From an uncultured Sphingomonas sp. (lineage in GTDB: Bacteria > Pseudomonadota > Alphaproteobacteria > Sphingomonadales > Sphingomonadaceae), in NCBI RefSeq assembly GCF_913774285.1, contig NZ_CAJYHX010000027.1:1-50133 (forward strand): a DNA stretch of 50,133 bases, given 5' to 3'. The notes beneath the pieces are model-generated. The model did not search any database. It was not told the DNA's origin and saw only the letters and a program-made list of their open reading frames with translations. Of the stretch, positions 8,113-17,476 are shown in pieces; the first letter of the stretch is position 1; each line of letters begins with the position of its first letter. Made by a program: the position numbers and the translations under genes.

Positions 8113-10002
8113 TCAGCGGGCTTGCAGCAGCTTGTCGAGGCCAGCCTCTCCTTCGACCGTCTTGACGAGATGCGGATAGCGCAGCCCGTCATGATAGTCG
8201 ATGCTAACCTCTCGGTAACTATCGTCCCGTTTTAGGGTCAGTCGAATCGGCGCCTTGGTGCCCTTGGCGGCCTTCACCGCCTCGATCAGCGCGTCGACCG
8301 CATAGGCGCGGCCATTCACCGCGACGATTTCGTCGGCAACGGTGATGCCCGCCTTGAACGCCGGGCCGTCCCACATCACGCCGGCGATGCCCTTCTTGCC
8401 GACCGCAAGACCCAGCGAATAGCTGAGGTCCGCGGTGCCCGGACGGCTCATCTTGTTCGGCACCTCGGTGTAGACGAGCTTGTAGCCGTTCCGCTCGAAG
8501 CCCTTGAGCGGCGCACGCTCGGACACGTCGTGGAGCCGGGCGGTGAGCAGCTTGCGCCAGTCATAGGGCTGGATGCCCTCCAGCGTCTTCACCACGTCGT
8601 CGAAGGTGTAGGTCACCTCGCCATAATCGCCGTCGCGGCCGCCGAAAAAGGCGCGTGCGAAATCGTCGATCGACTTGGTGCCCTTGCTTTGTTCACGGAG
8701 GACCGAATCGACCTCCATCCACACAAGCAGGCCCTCGTTGTAGTAATCCTCGCTGCGCTGCCAGCTGGTCCAGCCCTTGGGGGCGCGGGCGGTGATGATC
8801 GGATCGTTGGTGGTGTCGATCATCGGGCGCCACTGGCGGCCGGCGCGATTATCCAGGCTCGCCATGATGTTGGCATAGCCTTCCAGCGTCTCTTCCTTGG
8901 ACACGAGGCCCGAGCGCGCCTGGAACACATAGCCCCAGAACTGGGTCTGGCCTTCGTACACCCACAGCGACTGGTCGCGCATCGGCATGCGGAAATCGGG
9001 CGTCCACAGCTCGGCGCCGCGGCGATACTTGCCGTCCCAGCTATGGGTATATTCGTGCGGCAGAAGGTTGCGCGCACCCGCCTGCTCGGCCCACTTGGTG
9101 AAATAGCCCGGGCCGACCCCGTCTTCCGAGCTGCGGTGATGCTCAAGGCCGATCCCGCCCATCTTGTCGCTGATCGACAGGAGGAAGTGGTAATGGTCGT
9201 AATGCTGAGCGCCGAAGGTCTTCACCGCCTGCTCGACCAGCCGCTTGTGCGCCTCGATCTGCTCGGGCTTGGCCTCGAGCTCGTCGGCGCTGTCCGCGAC
9301 GACGTCGAGCGTCACCCGGTCGCTGAGCGGGAACTTGCGGTAGTAGCGGCCAGCGATCACCGGCGAGTCCATCAGGATCTCGTAGCTGGTGGTCTCATAA
9401 GCATAGGTCGAGCCCGTCACCTTGGCGGGCACCGCACCCGCGGCGGTCCAGCCGTCGGGGTACTTCACCGTCGCCTGGATCGGGATACGGCGGGTGAAAT
9501 AGCCGGCCGGATAGAGGCTGAGCGAGTTGAACTGCACGCTCATCATCTCGGGCGTCATCACGATGCGGCCCTGGTTGCCGTCCGTCGCGGAGACGAACTG
9601 GAATTCGGCCTCGACCGTCTTGGCGCCCGCCGGCACGTCGACATGGAAGGCGAACACGTCGACCGTGTCGCGCGTCCAGGGAATGCGCTTGCCGTTCGCC
9701 TTGATCTGCAGGCCCGCCAGCTTCTCGATCTCGCCGCGGGGGCCGTGCTTGCCCGGCAGCCATTCGGGGAAGAGCAGCGTCAGGCGGCCCGCCTTGGCGA
9801 CCGGGATCGTCTCGCGCACCCGGAAGATGCCGCGCACCGTGTCGGTCGCGTCCACGTCAATCTTCAGCGTGCCCGGATAGGCCATGTCGCGCGCCGCCGG
9901 GATGGTGTCGACGATCGGCACCGGCTGCGGCATCGAATTCTGCGCGAGCGCAGGCGCGGTGGTGGCCAGCAACAGGCTGGCGAACGAAATGGCACGAACC
10001 AT
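8113..10002 (-). CDS. Secreted M61-family peptidase with PDZ domain
   Basis: The protein is 629 residues long with a clear Sec signal peptide (cleavage near ALA-QN at residue 20). An N-terminal beta-rich M61 domain is followed by the gluzincin catalytic helix HEYTH at residues 316-320 in the family context LLPHEYTHSWDGKYR. A PDZ domain sits at about residues 520-610, with the carboxylate-binding type segment near KGIAGVMWDGPAFKAGI. M61 enzymes such as Sphingomonas glycyl aminopeptidase remove N-terminal Gly or Ala from peptides. It probably acts in the periplasm. AAAAGGGG upstream of ATG 10002 serves as ribosome binding site. Confidence 0.92.
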   Translation of the reverse strand: MVRAISFASLLLATTAPALAQNSMPQPVPIVDTIPAARDMAYPGTLKIDVDATDTVRGIFRVRETIPVAKAGRLTLLFPEWLPGKHGPRGEIEKLAGLQIKANGKRIPWTRDTVDVFAFHVDVPAGAKTVEAEFQFVSATDGNQGRIVMTPEMMSVQFNSLSLYPAGYFTRRIPIQATVKYPDGWTAAGAVPAKVTGSTYAYETTSYEILMDSPVIAGRYYRKFPLSDRVTLDVVADSADELEAKPEQIEAHKRLVEQAVKTFGAQHYDHYHFLLSISDKMGGIGLEHHRSSEDGVGPGYFTKWAEQAGARNLLPHEYTHSWDGKYRRGAELWTPDFRMPMRDQSLWVYEGQTQFWGYVFQARSGLVSKEETLEGYANIMASLDNRAGRQWRPMIDTTNDPIITARAPKGWTSWQRSEDYYNEGLLVWMEVDSVLREQSKGTKSIDDFARAFFGGRDGDYGEVTYTFDDVVKTLEGIQPYDWRKLLTARLHDVSERAPLKGFERNGYKLVYTEVPNKMSRPGTADLSYSLGLAVGKKGIAGVMWDGPAFKAGITVADEIVAVNGRAYAVDALIEAVKAAKGTKAPIRLTLKRDDSYREVSIDYHDGLRYPHLVKTVEGEAGLDKLLQAR

Positions 10003-10068
10003 GATGTGACGGCCCCTTTTGAACGATCTTCGCGAACGCGAAACGGCGCGGATCGGGCAATATTGTTG

Positions 10069-10086
10069 CTCGCGAATTTCCGCGAG
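10069..10086 (-). terminator. Short hairpin after the isoaspartyl peptidase gene
   Basis: CTCGCG and CGCGAG pair around a six-base loop, eleven bases beyond the stop of the upstream peptidase gene on the minus strand. The sequence after it is AT-rich but not a T-run, so this is a weak candidate terminator. The same 94-base gap must also hold the promoter of the M61 gene. Confidence 0.3.
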
Positions 10087-10096
10087 GCAAGGGGGT

Positions 10097-11044
10097 TCAG
10101 TCGCGCCGATCCTCGTAGATCGCTACCGTGCGCTCGCCGCCCGCCGAAGCCTTGCCGCGATACATGCCGGGAGTGGTGAAGCTCCAGTCGAGCTCGCCGG
10201 TGGGGGCGACCAGGATCACCCCGCCAACCCCGCCCATTGCCTTCACATCAGCCATCACCACATCGGCAGCCTGCTTGGCGGTTTCGCCCTTGAACCGCAT
10301 CCGCGCGCAGATCTCGTGCGCGACGCCCTCGCGGATGAAGAACTCGCCCGAGCCGGTGGCGGAAACCGCGCAGGCGCGATCATCGGCATAGGTGCCCGCG
10401 CCGATCAGCGGCGAATCGCCGACCCGCCCCCAGCGCTTGCCGGTGAGTCCGCCGGTGGAGGTGGCCGCTGCGACATGGCCGTGCGAGTCCATCGCCACCG
10501 CACCGACCGTGCCGTACTTCATGTCGACGTCGAAGCCGCCGCGGGCGGTGTCGCCCTTCATCGAGTCGAGCTGCCAGCGGCGCTCCTCGGTCCCGAACCA
10601 GCTGTTGTCGACTTGCTCCAGCGCCTGCTCGCGGGCGAACTGGTCCGCCCCCTCGCCGGCGAGCAGGACGTGGCGGCTCTTCTCCATCACCGCGCGGGCA
10701 AGTGCTACCGGATGCCGCGTGGTGGTCGATCCCGCCACCGCGCCGGCCGCGCGGGTGCGGCCGTCCATGATCGCGGCGTCGAGCGTGTGGCCGCCCTCCC
10801 AGGTGAACACCGATCCGCGCCCGGCGTTGAAGTGGGGATCATCCTCCAGCACCTGCACCGCCGCCTGCACGGCGTCGATCGCCGAGCCGCCGGCTTCGAG
10901 CACCGCAGCACCGGCATCGAGCGCGGCGTTGAGGCCGGCTTCCGCGCCCACCTCCTGCTCGGCGGGCAGTTCGCCGCGCCGCATGCTGCCGGCACCGCCG
11001 TGAATCATCAGCGTCCAGCGGGGCTTGGAGGTGGCGGTGGACAT
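10097..11044 (-). CDS. iaaA: Isoaspartyl peptidase / L-asparaginase (Ntn hydrolase)
   Basis: This is a plant-type asparaginase (315 aa) that hydrolyses beta-aspartyl dipeptides and, more weakly, asparagine. It is made as a precursor that cleaves itself before the nucleophile T179 in the motif YGTVGAV, the same number as in E. coli IaaA. The N-terminal HGGAG oxyanion segment and the glycine-rich STGG and GTYAD regions of the beta subunit are present. No signal peptide is seen, so it is cytoplasmic. AGGAG nine bases before ATG 11044 supports the start. It probably works with the neighbouring peptidases in peptide use. Confidence 0.92.
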   Translation of the reverse strand: MSTATSKPRWTLMIHGGAGSMRRGELPAEQEVGAEAGLNAALDAGAAVLEAGGSAIDAVQAAVQVLEDDPHFNAGRGSVFTWEGGHTLDAAIMDGRTRAAGAVAGSTTTRHPVALARAVMEKSRHVLLAGEGADQFAREQALEQVDNSWFGTEERRWQLDSMKGDTARGGFDVDMKYGTVGAVAMDSHGHVAAATSTGGLTGKRWGRVGDSPLIGAGTYADDRACAVSATGSGEFFIREGVAHEICARMRFKGETAKQAADVVMADVKAMGGVGGVILVAPTGELDWSFTTPGMYRGKASAGGERTVAIYEDRRD

Positions 11045-11213
11045 GGCGGCGGGCTCCTGCGGATGTGAATTGCGCCGTCCCCTAGCAGATCAGGCGGAGG
11101 CTCCAAGCCGCGCTACTGCATCCCCTCGAGCCGCTGCGCCCCCCCCCTATCGAGAAAGGATATGCGTTGGGAGTCGAGGGACAGCTTCCGCCCTAGCCCC
11201 GCCGCGCCGATGC

Positions 11214-11222
11214 GCCTATATG
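11214..11222 (+). promoter_or_regulatory. Possible -10 element just upstream of ispG
   Basis: CTATAT lies at 11216-11221, about eight bases before the ispG ATG at 11229. If used, the transcript would have almost no leader. No good -35 hexamer is visible at the proper distance, so confidence is low. Confidence 0.25.
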
Positions 11223-11228
11223 GCGCCC

Positions 11229-12353
11229 ATGTCCGTACGACCCTGGCGCGATATCGTCCGGCGGCAAAGCCGTCAGATCATGGTGGGCAACGTGCCCGTT
11301 GGCGGCGACGCACCGGTGACGGTGCAGACCATGACCAACACCGCGACGTCCGACGTCAAGGCGACGATCGACCAGATCCGCCGCTGCGAAGAGGCGGGCG
11401 CAGACATCATCCGCGTCTCCTGCCCCGACGTGGAGAGCACCACCGCGCTCAAGCAGATCGTCCGCGCCGCGCGCGTGCCGATCGTCGCGGACATCCATTT
11501 CCACTACAAGCGCGCGCTCGAAGCCGCCGATGCCGGCGCCGCCTGCCTGCGCATCAATCCCGGTAATATCGGCTCGGCCGACCGGGTGAACGAGGTGGTC
11601 AATGCGGCCAAGGCCAATGGCGCGTCGATCCGCATCGGCGTGAACGCCGGCAGCCTCGAAAAGGACCTGCTCGAAAAGTACGGCGAGCCCTGCCCGGAGG
11701 CGCTGGTCGAATCCGCGCTAGATCATATCAAGCTGCTCCAGGACCGCGACTTCCACGAATTCAAGGTGGCAGTGAAGGCCAGCGACGTGTTCCTGGCGGT
11801 CGCCGCCTATCAGCAGTTGGCCGACGCGGTCGACTGCCCGCTGCACCTCGGCATCACCGAAGCGGGCGGGTTCGTCGGCGGCACGGTCAAGTCGGCGATC
11901 GGCATCGGTTCGCTGCTCTGGTTCGGCATCGGCGATACGATCCGGGTCAGCCTCTCGGCCGAGCCCGAAGAGGAAGTGCGCGTCGGCTTCGAGATCCTCA
12001 AGGCGCTCGGCATCCGCAACCGCGGCGTTCGCGTCGTCTCGTGCCCGAGCTGCGCGCGCCAGGGCTTCGACGTGATCCGCACCGTGCAGGCGCTGGAAGA
12101 ACGTCTCCAGCACATCCGCACGCCGCTGTCGCTTTCGGTGCTCGGCTGCGTGGTCAACGGCCCCGGCGAGGCGCGCGAGACCGATATCGGCCTCACCGGC
12201 GGCGGCAACGGCAAGCACATGGTGTATCTGTCCGGCCTGACCGACCACACGGTCGAGGATGCCGACATGCTTGATCATATCGTCCAGCTGGTCGAGGCCA
12301 AGGCCGCCGAGATCGAAGCAGCGAATGCGGAGCCGGCCCAGGCGGCGGAGTAA
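11229..12353 (+). CDS. ispG: 4-hydroxy-3-methylbut-2-enyl-diphosphate synthase (flavodoxin/ferredoxin)
   Basis: It converts the cyclic diphosphate MEcPP to HMBPP in the MEP isoprenoid pathway, using a [4Fe-4S] cluster. The cluster cysteines are C272 and C275 (CPSC) and C307 (GCVVNGPGE), nearly the numbering of the E. coli enzyme. The fourth ligand glutamate region follows. The TIM-barrel part begins [20 protein letters not shown] and includes the conserved VQTMTNT. Length is 374 residues. An ATG nine bases upstream (11220, adding MAP) is an alternative start. It stands alone on the plus strand, divergent from iaaA. Confidence 0.96.
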   Translation: MSVRPWRDIVRRQSRQIMVGNVPVGGDAPVTVQTMTNTATSDVKATIDQIRRCEEAGADIIRVSCPDVESTTALKQIVRAARVPIVADIHFHYKRALEAADAGAACLRINPGNIGSADRVNEVVNAAKANGASIRIGVNAGSLEKDLLEKYGEPCPEALVESALDHIKLLQDRDFHEFKVAVKASDVFLAVAAYQQLADAVDCPLHLGITEAGGFVGGTVKSAIGIGSLLWFGIGDTIRVSLSAEPEEEVRVGFEILKALGIRNRGVRVVSCPSCARQGFDVIRTVQALEERLQHIRTPLSLSVLGCVVNGPGEARETDIGLTGGGNGKHMVYLSGLTDHTVEDADMLDHIVQLVEAKAAEIEAANAEPAQAAE

Positions 12354-12377
12354 CTCGCGCACCTGATGGCGCGCCGA

Positions 12378-13157
12378 CTATCCGTGGAGGAACTTCCAAA
12401 GCGGATGGGTGGGGTTCGCCAGCAGCTTCACGACCAGCGCGAAGGACATCACGACCAGTAGCGGCCGCACGCCACGGCCGCCGAAGCGGATCGCCAGCCA
12501 GGCCCCGACTTGGTTGCCGGCGATATTTGCCGCAGCCATCGTAAAGCCGAGCAGCCAGAGCACCTTGCCGCCGGCGATCATCGCGAGCAGGCCGGCGATG
12601 TTGGTCGCTAGATTGAGGAACTTCGTGTTCGCGATCGCTCGAACCAGACCAAGCCCGCCCAGTGCCACCAGCGCGGTCGTCAGGAACGATCCCGTCCCAG
12701 GGCCGAAGAATCCATCGTAGAAGCCGATGCCCCCACAGACCAGCGTCAGCCCGGTGCGCCCGAGCCGGGCGTGGCGATCCTCCTCGCTCATCTTCGGTGC
12801 GAGCAGGAAGTAGAACCCCATCGCGATCAGCAGGATCGGCACGAAGGCAGCCAGGAAGCTCGGATCGACATGCTGGACGATCGTGGCGCCGAGCACCGAC
12901 CCCACGAACGCAGCCGCCGCAGGCAAGGCGAAGGCCTTCACGTCGATCCGCCCGGCGCGGAAGAAGGCGAGAACCGCCGATCCCGTGCCGAGCGCGCTCT
13001 GCAGCTTGTTGGTCGCCAGCGCCGCAACGGGCGGGACGCCGGCCGCCATCAGCGCGGGGATCGTCAGCAGCCCGCCGCCACCCGCCAGCGCATCGATGCC
13101 GCCGGCCAGGAAGGCGACGAGCAGCAGAAAGGAGATGGCTTCGACGGTGAGGTGCAT
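12378..13157 (-). CDS. TauE/SafE (TSUP) family permease
   Basis: This 259-residue inner-membrane protein has seven to eight hydrophobic helices and the two TSUP motif repeats: GGIDALAGGGGLLTIPAL near the N-terminus and GFYDGFFGPGTGSFL in the second half. The family exports or imports sulfite, sulfoacetate or similar organosulfur anions. Nothing nearby tells the substrate. The ATG at 13157 has only a weak ribosome binding site. It ends convergently with ispG and follows the hydroxybutyryl-CoA dehydrogenase gene at about 100 bases, separated from it by a hairpin. Confidence 0.88.
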   Translation of the reverse strand: MHLTVEAISFLLLVAFLAGGIDALAGGGGLLTIPALMAAGVPPVAALATNKLQSALGTGSAVLAFFRAGRIDVKAFALPAAAAFVGSVLGATIVQHVDPSFLAAFVPILLIAMGFYFLLAPKMSEEDRHARLGRTGLTLVCGGIGFYDGFFGPGTGSFLTTALVALGGLGLVRAIANTKFLNLATNIAGLLAMIAGGKVLWLLGFTMAAANIAGNQVGAWLAIRFGGRGVRPLLVVMSFALVVKLLANPTHPLWKFLHG

Positions 13158-13221
13158 GCGGCTCGCTATCGTGCGGCCCGAGTATTGGAAACCCTGCGGG
13201 TCGATTCCGCCGTGCCGAGGG

Positions 13222-13254
13222 CCGGCGGAAGCGGCACCGCGCCGCTCCCGCCGG
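13222..13254 (-). terminator. Strong hairpin after 3-hydroxybutyryl-CoA dehydrogenase gene
   Basis: Fourteen-base arms (13222-13235 and 13241-13254) pair with one mismatch around a five-base loop, seven bases beyond the stop of the dehydrogenase gene. No T-run follows on the minus strand. It may still act as a terminator or 3' stabiliser. Confidence 0.45.
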
Positions 13255-13260
13255 ACCGGA

Positions 13261-14130
13261 TCAGCGCGTCGGCACCGGCTCGGCGCCAGTGTAGTCGTAG
13301 AACCCGCGCTTGGTCTTGCGGCCGTACCAGCCCGCTTCGACGTACTTCACCAGCAGCGGCGCCGGGCGGAACTTGGGGTCGCCGGTGCCTTCGAACAGCA
13401 CGCGGGTGATCTCCAGGCAAGTGTCGAGCCCGATGAAGTCGGCGAGGGTGAACGGGCCCATTGGGTGATTGAGGCCGAGCTGGCAGGCCGCGTCGATGTC
13501 GGGGATCGTCGCCACGCCTTCGCCCAGCGCGAAGCATGCCTCGTTGAGCATCGGCATCAGCACGCGATTGACGATGAAGCCCGGCGCGTCATTGGCATGG
13601 ACGATCCGCTTGCCGAGCGACTGGCCGAACGCCTCGACCGCCGTGACGGTCGCGTCGCTGGTGGCTAGGCCGCGGATCAGCTCGATCAGGCCCATGACCG
13701 GTACGGGGTTGAAGAAGTGGACGCCCATGAAGCGCGCCGGATCGGGCGCCGCCTGGGCAAGCCGGGTGATCGGGATCGACGAGGTGTTGCTGGCGAGGAT
13801 CGCGTCGCCGCCCAGCGCCTTCCCGACCGTCTCGAAGATCTGGCGCTTGATCGCCTCCCGCTCGGTCGCGGCTTCGATCACTAGGTCACAGGGCGCCATC
13901 GCGGCGAGATCCGAGATCGGCGTGATCCGGCCGAGCGCTGCCTCGGCATCGGCGGCGGTGATCTTTTCCTTCTCCACCGCACGCGCGAGCTGCTTGGCGA
14001 TGCCCGCCTTGCCGGCTTCGGCACGCGTCTGGTCTACGTCGGAGAGCAGCACGGCATAGCCCGCCTGGGCCGACACCTGGGCGATCCCCGCCCCCATCTG
14101 GCCCGCACCGATCACGCCTACCGTCTTCAT
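13261..14130 (-). CDS. 3-hydroxybutyryl-CoA dehydrogenase
   Basis: It interconverts acetoacetyl-CoA and 3-hydroxybutyryl-CoA with NAD(P)H. The protein is 289 residues long. The Rossmann signature is at the start ([15 protein letters not shown]). The catalytic region includes [10 protein letters not shown] and [15 protein letters not shown], with the catalytic histidine in the latter. The C-terminal helical domain carries [19 protein letters not shown]. This is the short single-function form, not the FadB fusion. CAGGAGAC just before ATG 14130 fixes the start. No other fatty acid or butyrate genes are adjacent. Confidence 0.93.
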   Translation of the reverse strand: MKTVGVIGAGQMGAGIAQVSAQAGYAVLLSDVDQTRAEAGKAGIAKQLARAVEKEKITAADAEAALGRITPISDLAAMAPCDLVIEAATEREAIKRQIFETVGKALGGDAILASNTSSIPITRLAQAAPDPARFMGVHFFNPVPVMGLIELIRGLATSDATVTAVEAFGQSLGKRIVHANDAPGFIVNRVLMPMLNEACFALGEGVATIPDIDAACQLGLNHPMGPFTLADFIGLDTCLEITRVLFEGTGDPKFRPAPLLVKYVEAGWYGRKTKRGFYDYTGAEPVPTR

Positions 14131-14198
14131 GTCCGTCTCCTGAAACGTTGTTGCCGCCCTACTACGCAACCGCGCGAGGCTCGGCTAGCATCTGCGGC

Positions 14199-15182
14199 AT
14201 GTTCCTGTTTGCTCTCGCAACCGCCCTCGCTGCCCAAGTCGCGCCCGGCCCGTTGGAATCCTTCGGCGACTGGGCCGTTGCCTGCGACAATGTCCGCCGC
14301 TGCGAGATGACCTCGCTGCTCCCGTCGGATGGCGAAACCGAACCCAACGGGGCGGAGCTTTCCCTGGTCCGCGAGCCCGGCGCGGCGGGAGCGGTGTCGA
14401 TCACCGTCTGGCCCCCTGACGGTGCCAAGGGCGCCCCCTCGCTCACCATCGACGGCGCACGCGTCGAAGGCGGCAGTTTTCGGCAGGGAGCGCTAGAGTT
14501 CAGCGGCGTCGCGGCGCAGCGCCTCGCAACCGCGCTCGTCAATGGCCATGCTGCACAAATTGTCGCAGGGGCGGGCGAAAAGACCGGCGACATCTCCCTG
14601 GTGGGCGCATCGGCGGCGCTCCGCTTCATCGACGCCCAGCAAGGCCGGGCGGGCGGCGTGACGGCGCTCGTCGCGCGCGGGCCCAAGTCGGCGAACATGG
14701 TCCCAGCCGCGGCACCGCTTCCGGTTGTTCCCGCGATCGCGCCCACCGGCCAAGCGGCTGCCATCTCGCCCGCGCTGATCGCCCGGCTGAACAAGGAATC
14801 CGGCTGCGGCGAGAACTACGCCGAGGCGTTTCCTCAGCCGGAGCCGGAGATCGACGTGCTGGGCGGCGGCGCAACCCTGGTGCTGCTCGCCTGCGGTTCG
14901 GGCGCCTATAACCTGACGAGCGCAGCCTATGTGGTGCGCGATGGCAAGGCGACGGAGGCCCGGTTCGATTACAACACGGATCTGATCAATGCGGATTGGG
15001 ACCCGAGCAGCGGCACCCTTTCCACCCATGGCAAGGGCCGCGGGATCGGCGATTGCGGGGAAGGCGCCAGCTATGTCTGGGACGGCAGCAGCTTCCGCCT
15101 GACCGAGGCGACGCGGATGGACGAGTGCCGCGGCTCGGCCAACTGGCTCACCGTCTGGCGCGCCGAGGTGCGGCGCCGCTGA
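14199..15182 (+). CDS. DUF1176 domain protein, exported
   Basis: The 327-residue protein starts with a short signal peptide (MFLFALATALAAQVAPG). The family signature SFGDWAVACDNVRRCEMTSL follows, with two cysteines. A second conserved part near the C-terminus contains AYNLTSAAYVVRDGKATEARFDY, GIGDCGEGASYVWDGSSFRL and a terminal C residue region (MDECRGSANW). The paired cysteines suggest disulfides in the periplasm. The function of DUF1176 is not known. The start at 14199 is chosen because the frame upstream to 14148 would precede the signal peptide. It converges on the PBP gene with a six-base gap. Confidence 0.8.
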   Translation: MFLFALATALAAQVAPGPLESFGDWAVACDNVRRCEMTSLLPSDGETEPNGAELSLVREPGAAGAVSITVWPPDGAKGAPSLTIDGARVEGGSFRQGALEFSGVAAQRLATALVNGHAAQIVAGAGEKTGDISLVGASAALRFIDAQQGRAGGVTALVARGPKSANMVPAAAPLPVVPAIAPTGQAAAISPALIARLNKESGCGENYAEAFPQPEPEIDVLGGGATLVLLACGSGAYNLTSAAYVVRDGKATEARFDYNTDLINADWDPSSGTLSTHGKGRGIGDCGEGASYVWDGSSFRLTEATRMDECRGSANWLTVWRAEVRRR

Positions 15183-15188
15183 ACCCCG

Positions 15189-17408
15189 TCACTCCTCGCC
15201 GTCGGGATCGTCGCGCGGGGGATCGCGGCGGCGGCTGTCAGCGTCGCTGCCGGGCACCGGGATCCGCACGTTGCGCGGGATCGCGTCGCGCGCCTCGCCT
15301 TCGGGCACCAGCTCGCGCACTCGGCCGAGGTCGAGCTGCACGCCGTCCTGATCGACCTGCACGCCCGCGCCGTTCAGCACCTCGTCGAGACCGATGGCGT
15401 TCTCGTCGATCGCATTGTCTTCCTCGACCGGTGCCGGCGGCAGGGTGAGGCCGAGCGCCCGGACCATGAAGTCGCGCCAGATATGCGCCGGCAGCCCGCC
15501 GCCATAAGCCCCTGACACGGGGCTGTTGTCGTCATTGCCGATCCACACGCCGACGACGAGGTCGCCTGCCCAGCCGACGAACAGCGCGTCGCGCCCGTCC
15601 TGCGTCGTGCCGGTCTTGCCGAACGCGGGCACCGGCAGCGCCGCCGATCGCGCGGTGCCCGATTGGACCACCGTGCCGAGCATCGAGCGCAGATCCTCGA
15701 GCAGCCGTTCGTCGAAGCGGCTCGGGCCGCCGAGGCGACGCGCCAGCCAGTCGTCGGCCGATTCTTCTTCGTCCAGCCCGCGCGGGCGGACCGGATAGCT
15801 GCCGTTCGCCACCGCCGCATAGGCCGCGGTCAGCTCCAGCAGCGAGCCGGTCGAGGTGCCGAGCGCGATCGAGGCATCGTTGCCGAGCGGGGTGGAGATG
15901 CCGAGGTCGCGCGCCGCCTGCGTCACCCGGCCGACGCCGAGCTTCTGGATCAGCCGCGCCGCCACCACGTTGCTCGACTTGGCCATCGCCTGGCGCAGCG
16001 TGATGCGGCCGGCATAGCGGCCGTCGCTGTTGGAGGGCTTCCAGTCGCCGATCTGTACCGGCGTATCGTCGACCATCGTGTCCGGCGTCATCCCCGAGCG
16101 CAGCGCGGCGAGATAGACGAACAGCTTGAACGCCGAACCCGGCTGGCGGCGCGCCTGGGTGGCGCGGTTGAACGGGCTGGCGGCATAGTTGCGCCCGCCG
16201 ACCATCGCGACGACGCGGCCGTCCGGCCGCATCGCGACGAGTGCTACCTGCGCCTTGCCGAGCCCCGAGGCCTTGATCACCCGCTCCGCCGCCGCTTGCA
16301 GCCGCGAATCGAGCGTGGTCGTCACCGTCTGCTCGGTGGCGACGCCGCCGGCGCGGTCGCGCGCTTCGGGGAGCACCCAGTCGGCGAAATAGGTGCCGTT
16401 GGGCAGCGTCTCGTCGCTGTCCTGCACATGGAGCACCGCCGGGCGCACGCGCCGCGCCTCGGCCTCGGTGATGAACCCTGCTTCCTGCATCGCGCCGATC
16501 ACCAGCCGCTGGCGCTCGCGCGCGCCGTCGAGATTGCCGGTGGGGGCGAGGCGGCTCGGCGCCTTGACGAGGCCGGCGAGCAGCGTCGCCTGGCTCAGCG
16601 TCAGATGCTCGGGCATGGTCGAGAAATAATGCTGGGCGGCGGCGCGCAGGCCGTAGACGTTATCGCCGAAATAGACGTTCGAGAGGTAGCGCGAGAGGAT
16701 CTCGTCCTTGCTCAGCCACGCCTCCAGCCAGAAGGCGATCAGCACTTCCTGCGCCTTGCGCCCGAAGGTGCGCCGCGAGTTGAGGAAGGCGTTCTTGGCG
16801 AGCTGCTGGGTGATCGTACTGCCGCCCTGCGAGCCGCCGCCCGAGCTGACATTGTGGAAGGCGGCACGGACGATGCCGCGCGGATCGACGCCCCAATGGC
16901 TGTAGAAGCGTCGGTCCTCGATCGCGATGAACGCCTGCGCGACATGGTCGGGCAGCTTGGAGACGTCGACCGGCTTGCCGATCACCGCCCCGCGCCGCGC
17001 GATCGGGGTGCCGTCCGCGGCGAGCAGCGTTATCGACGGCGGTGCCGGCGGCCGCAGCGACTTGGAGAGCGGCGCGGTGATCGCCAGCCAGGCGACCGCG
17101 GCGATGAACAGCAGGATGCACACCGCGAGCCCGCGAACGATCCAGCGGCCCCAGCGAATGCGGCGCTTGCCCGGCGTGGCGGGCGGCAAATCGTCGCCAC
17201 CGTCGAAGCCGCCGCCTGCGCCGTGACCGCCGCGATAGGGCTCGTGCGGCGCGACGCTTTCCCCCGCCCCCATGCCCGGCCGCCAGATCGGCTCACGCTT
17301 GTCGCGCCGGCCCTGCGGACGCCAGCCCTGGGGTTGTACACCACCGTCGTCGGCGCCATCGCGCCGCAACGGGAATCGACTATCGAGAATGCCGGGCTCG
17401 CGCGCCAT
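15189..17408 (-). CDS. Class A penicillin-binding protein (transglycosylase/transpeptidase)
   Basis: This enzyme polymerises and crosslinks peptidoglycan (739 aa). A long Gly-rich cytoplasmic tail (residues 1-80) precedes one membrane helix at about 88-110. The GT51 domain follows with catalytic E164 in IEDRRFYSHWG and the GGSTITQQLAKN motif. The transpeptidase domain carries the SxxK serine S425 (PGSAFK), SSN at 478-480 and KTG at 598-600. An acidic/Arg-rich tail ends it. It resembles PBP1a/2D-like enzymes rather than PBP1b. A 20-base palindrome lies just upstream of the ATG. Confidence 0.93.
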   Translation of the reverse strand: MAREPGILDSRFPLRRDGADDGGVQPQGWRPQGRRDKREPIWRPGMGAGESVAPHEPYRGGHGAGGGFDGGDDLPPATPGKRRIRWGRWIVRGLAVCILLFIAAVAWLAITAPLSKSLRPPAPPSITLLAADGTPIARRGAVIGKPVDVSKLPDHVAQAFIAIEDRRFYSHWGVDPRGIVRAAFHNVSSGGGSQGGSTITQQLAKNAFLNSRRTFGRKAQEVLIAFWLEAWLSKDEILSRYLSNVYFGDNVYGLRAAAQHYFSTMPEHLTLSQATLLAGLVKAPSRLAPTGNLDGARERQRLVIGAMQEAGFITEAEARRVRPAVLHVQDSDETLPNGTYFADWVLPEARDRAGGVATEQTVTTTLDSRLQAAAERVIKASGLGKAQVALVAMRPDGRVVAMVGGRNYAASPFNRATQARRQPGSAFKLFVYLAALRSGMTPDTMVDDTPVQIGDWKPSNSDGRYAGRITLRQAMAKSSNVVAARLIQKLGVGRVTQAARDLGISTPLGNDASIALGTSTGSLLELTAAYAAVANGSYPVRPRGLDEEESADDWLARRLGGPSRFDERLLEDLRSMLGTVVQSGTARSAALPVPAFGKTGTTQDGRDALFVGWAGDLVVGVWIGNDDNSPVSGAYGGGLPAHIWRDFMVRALGLTLPPAPVEEDNAIDENAIGLDEVLNGAGVQVDQDGVQLDLGRVRELVPEGEARDAIPRNVRIPVPGSDADSRRRDPPRDDPDGEE

Positions 17409-17430
17409 GGCCCCGCCTTAGCCGACTATC

Positions 17431-17450
17431 TGTGTTATCGCAATAACACA
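17431..17450. promoter_or_regulatory. Palindrome upstream of PBP gene, candidate operator
   Basis: TGTGTTATCGCAATAACACA has perfect eight-base arms around CGCA. It lies 23 bases upstream of the PBP start and 27 bases after the HNH gene stop, so it could be an operator, or a hairpin ending the HNH transcript. It is strikingly AT-rich for this genome. No known consensus is assigned. Confidence 0.45.
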
Positions 17451-17476
17451 CAGGGATTTTGCGGAGCGGTGGTCGC

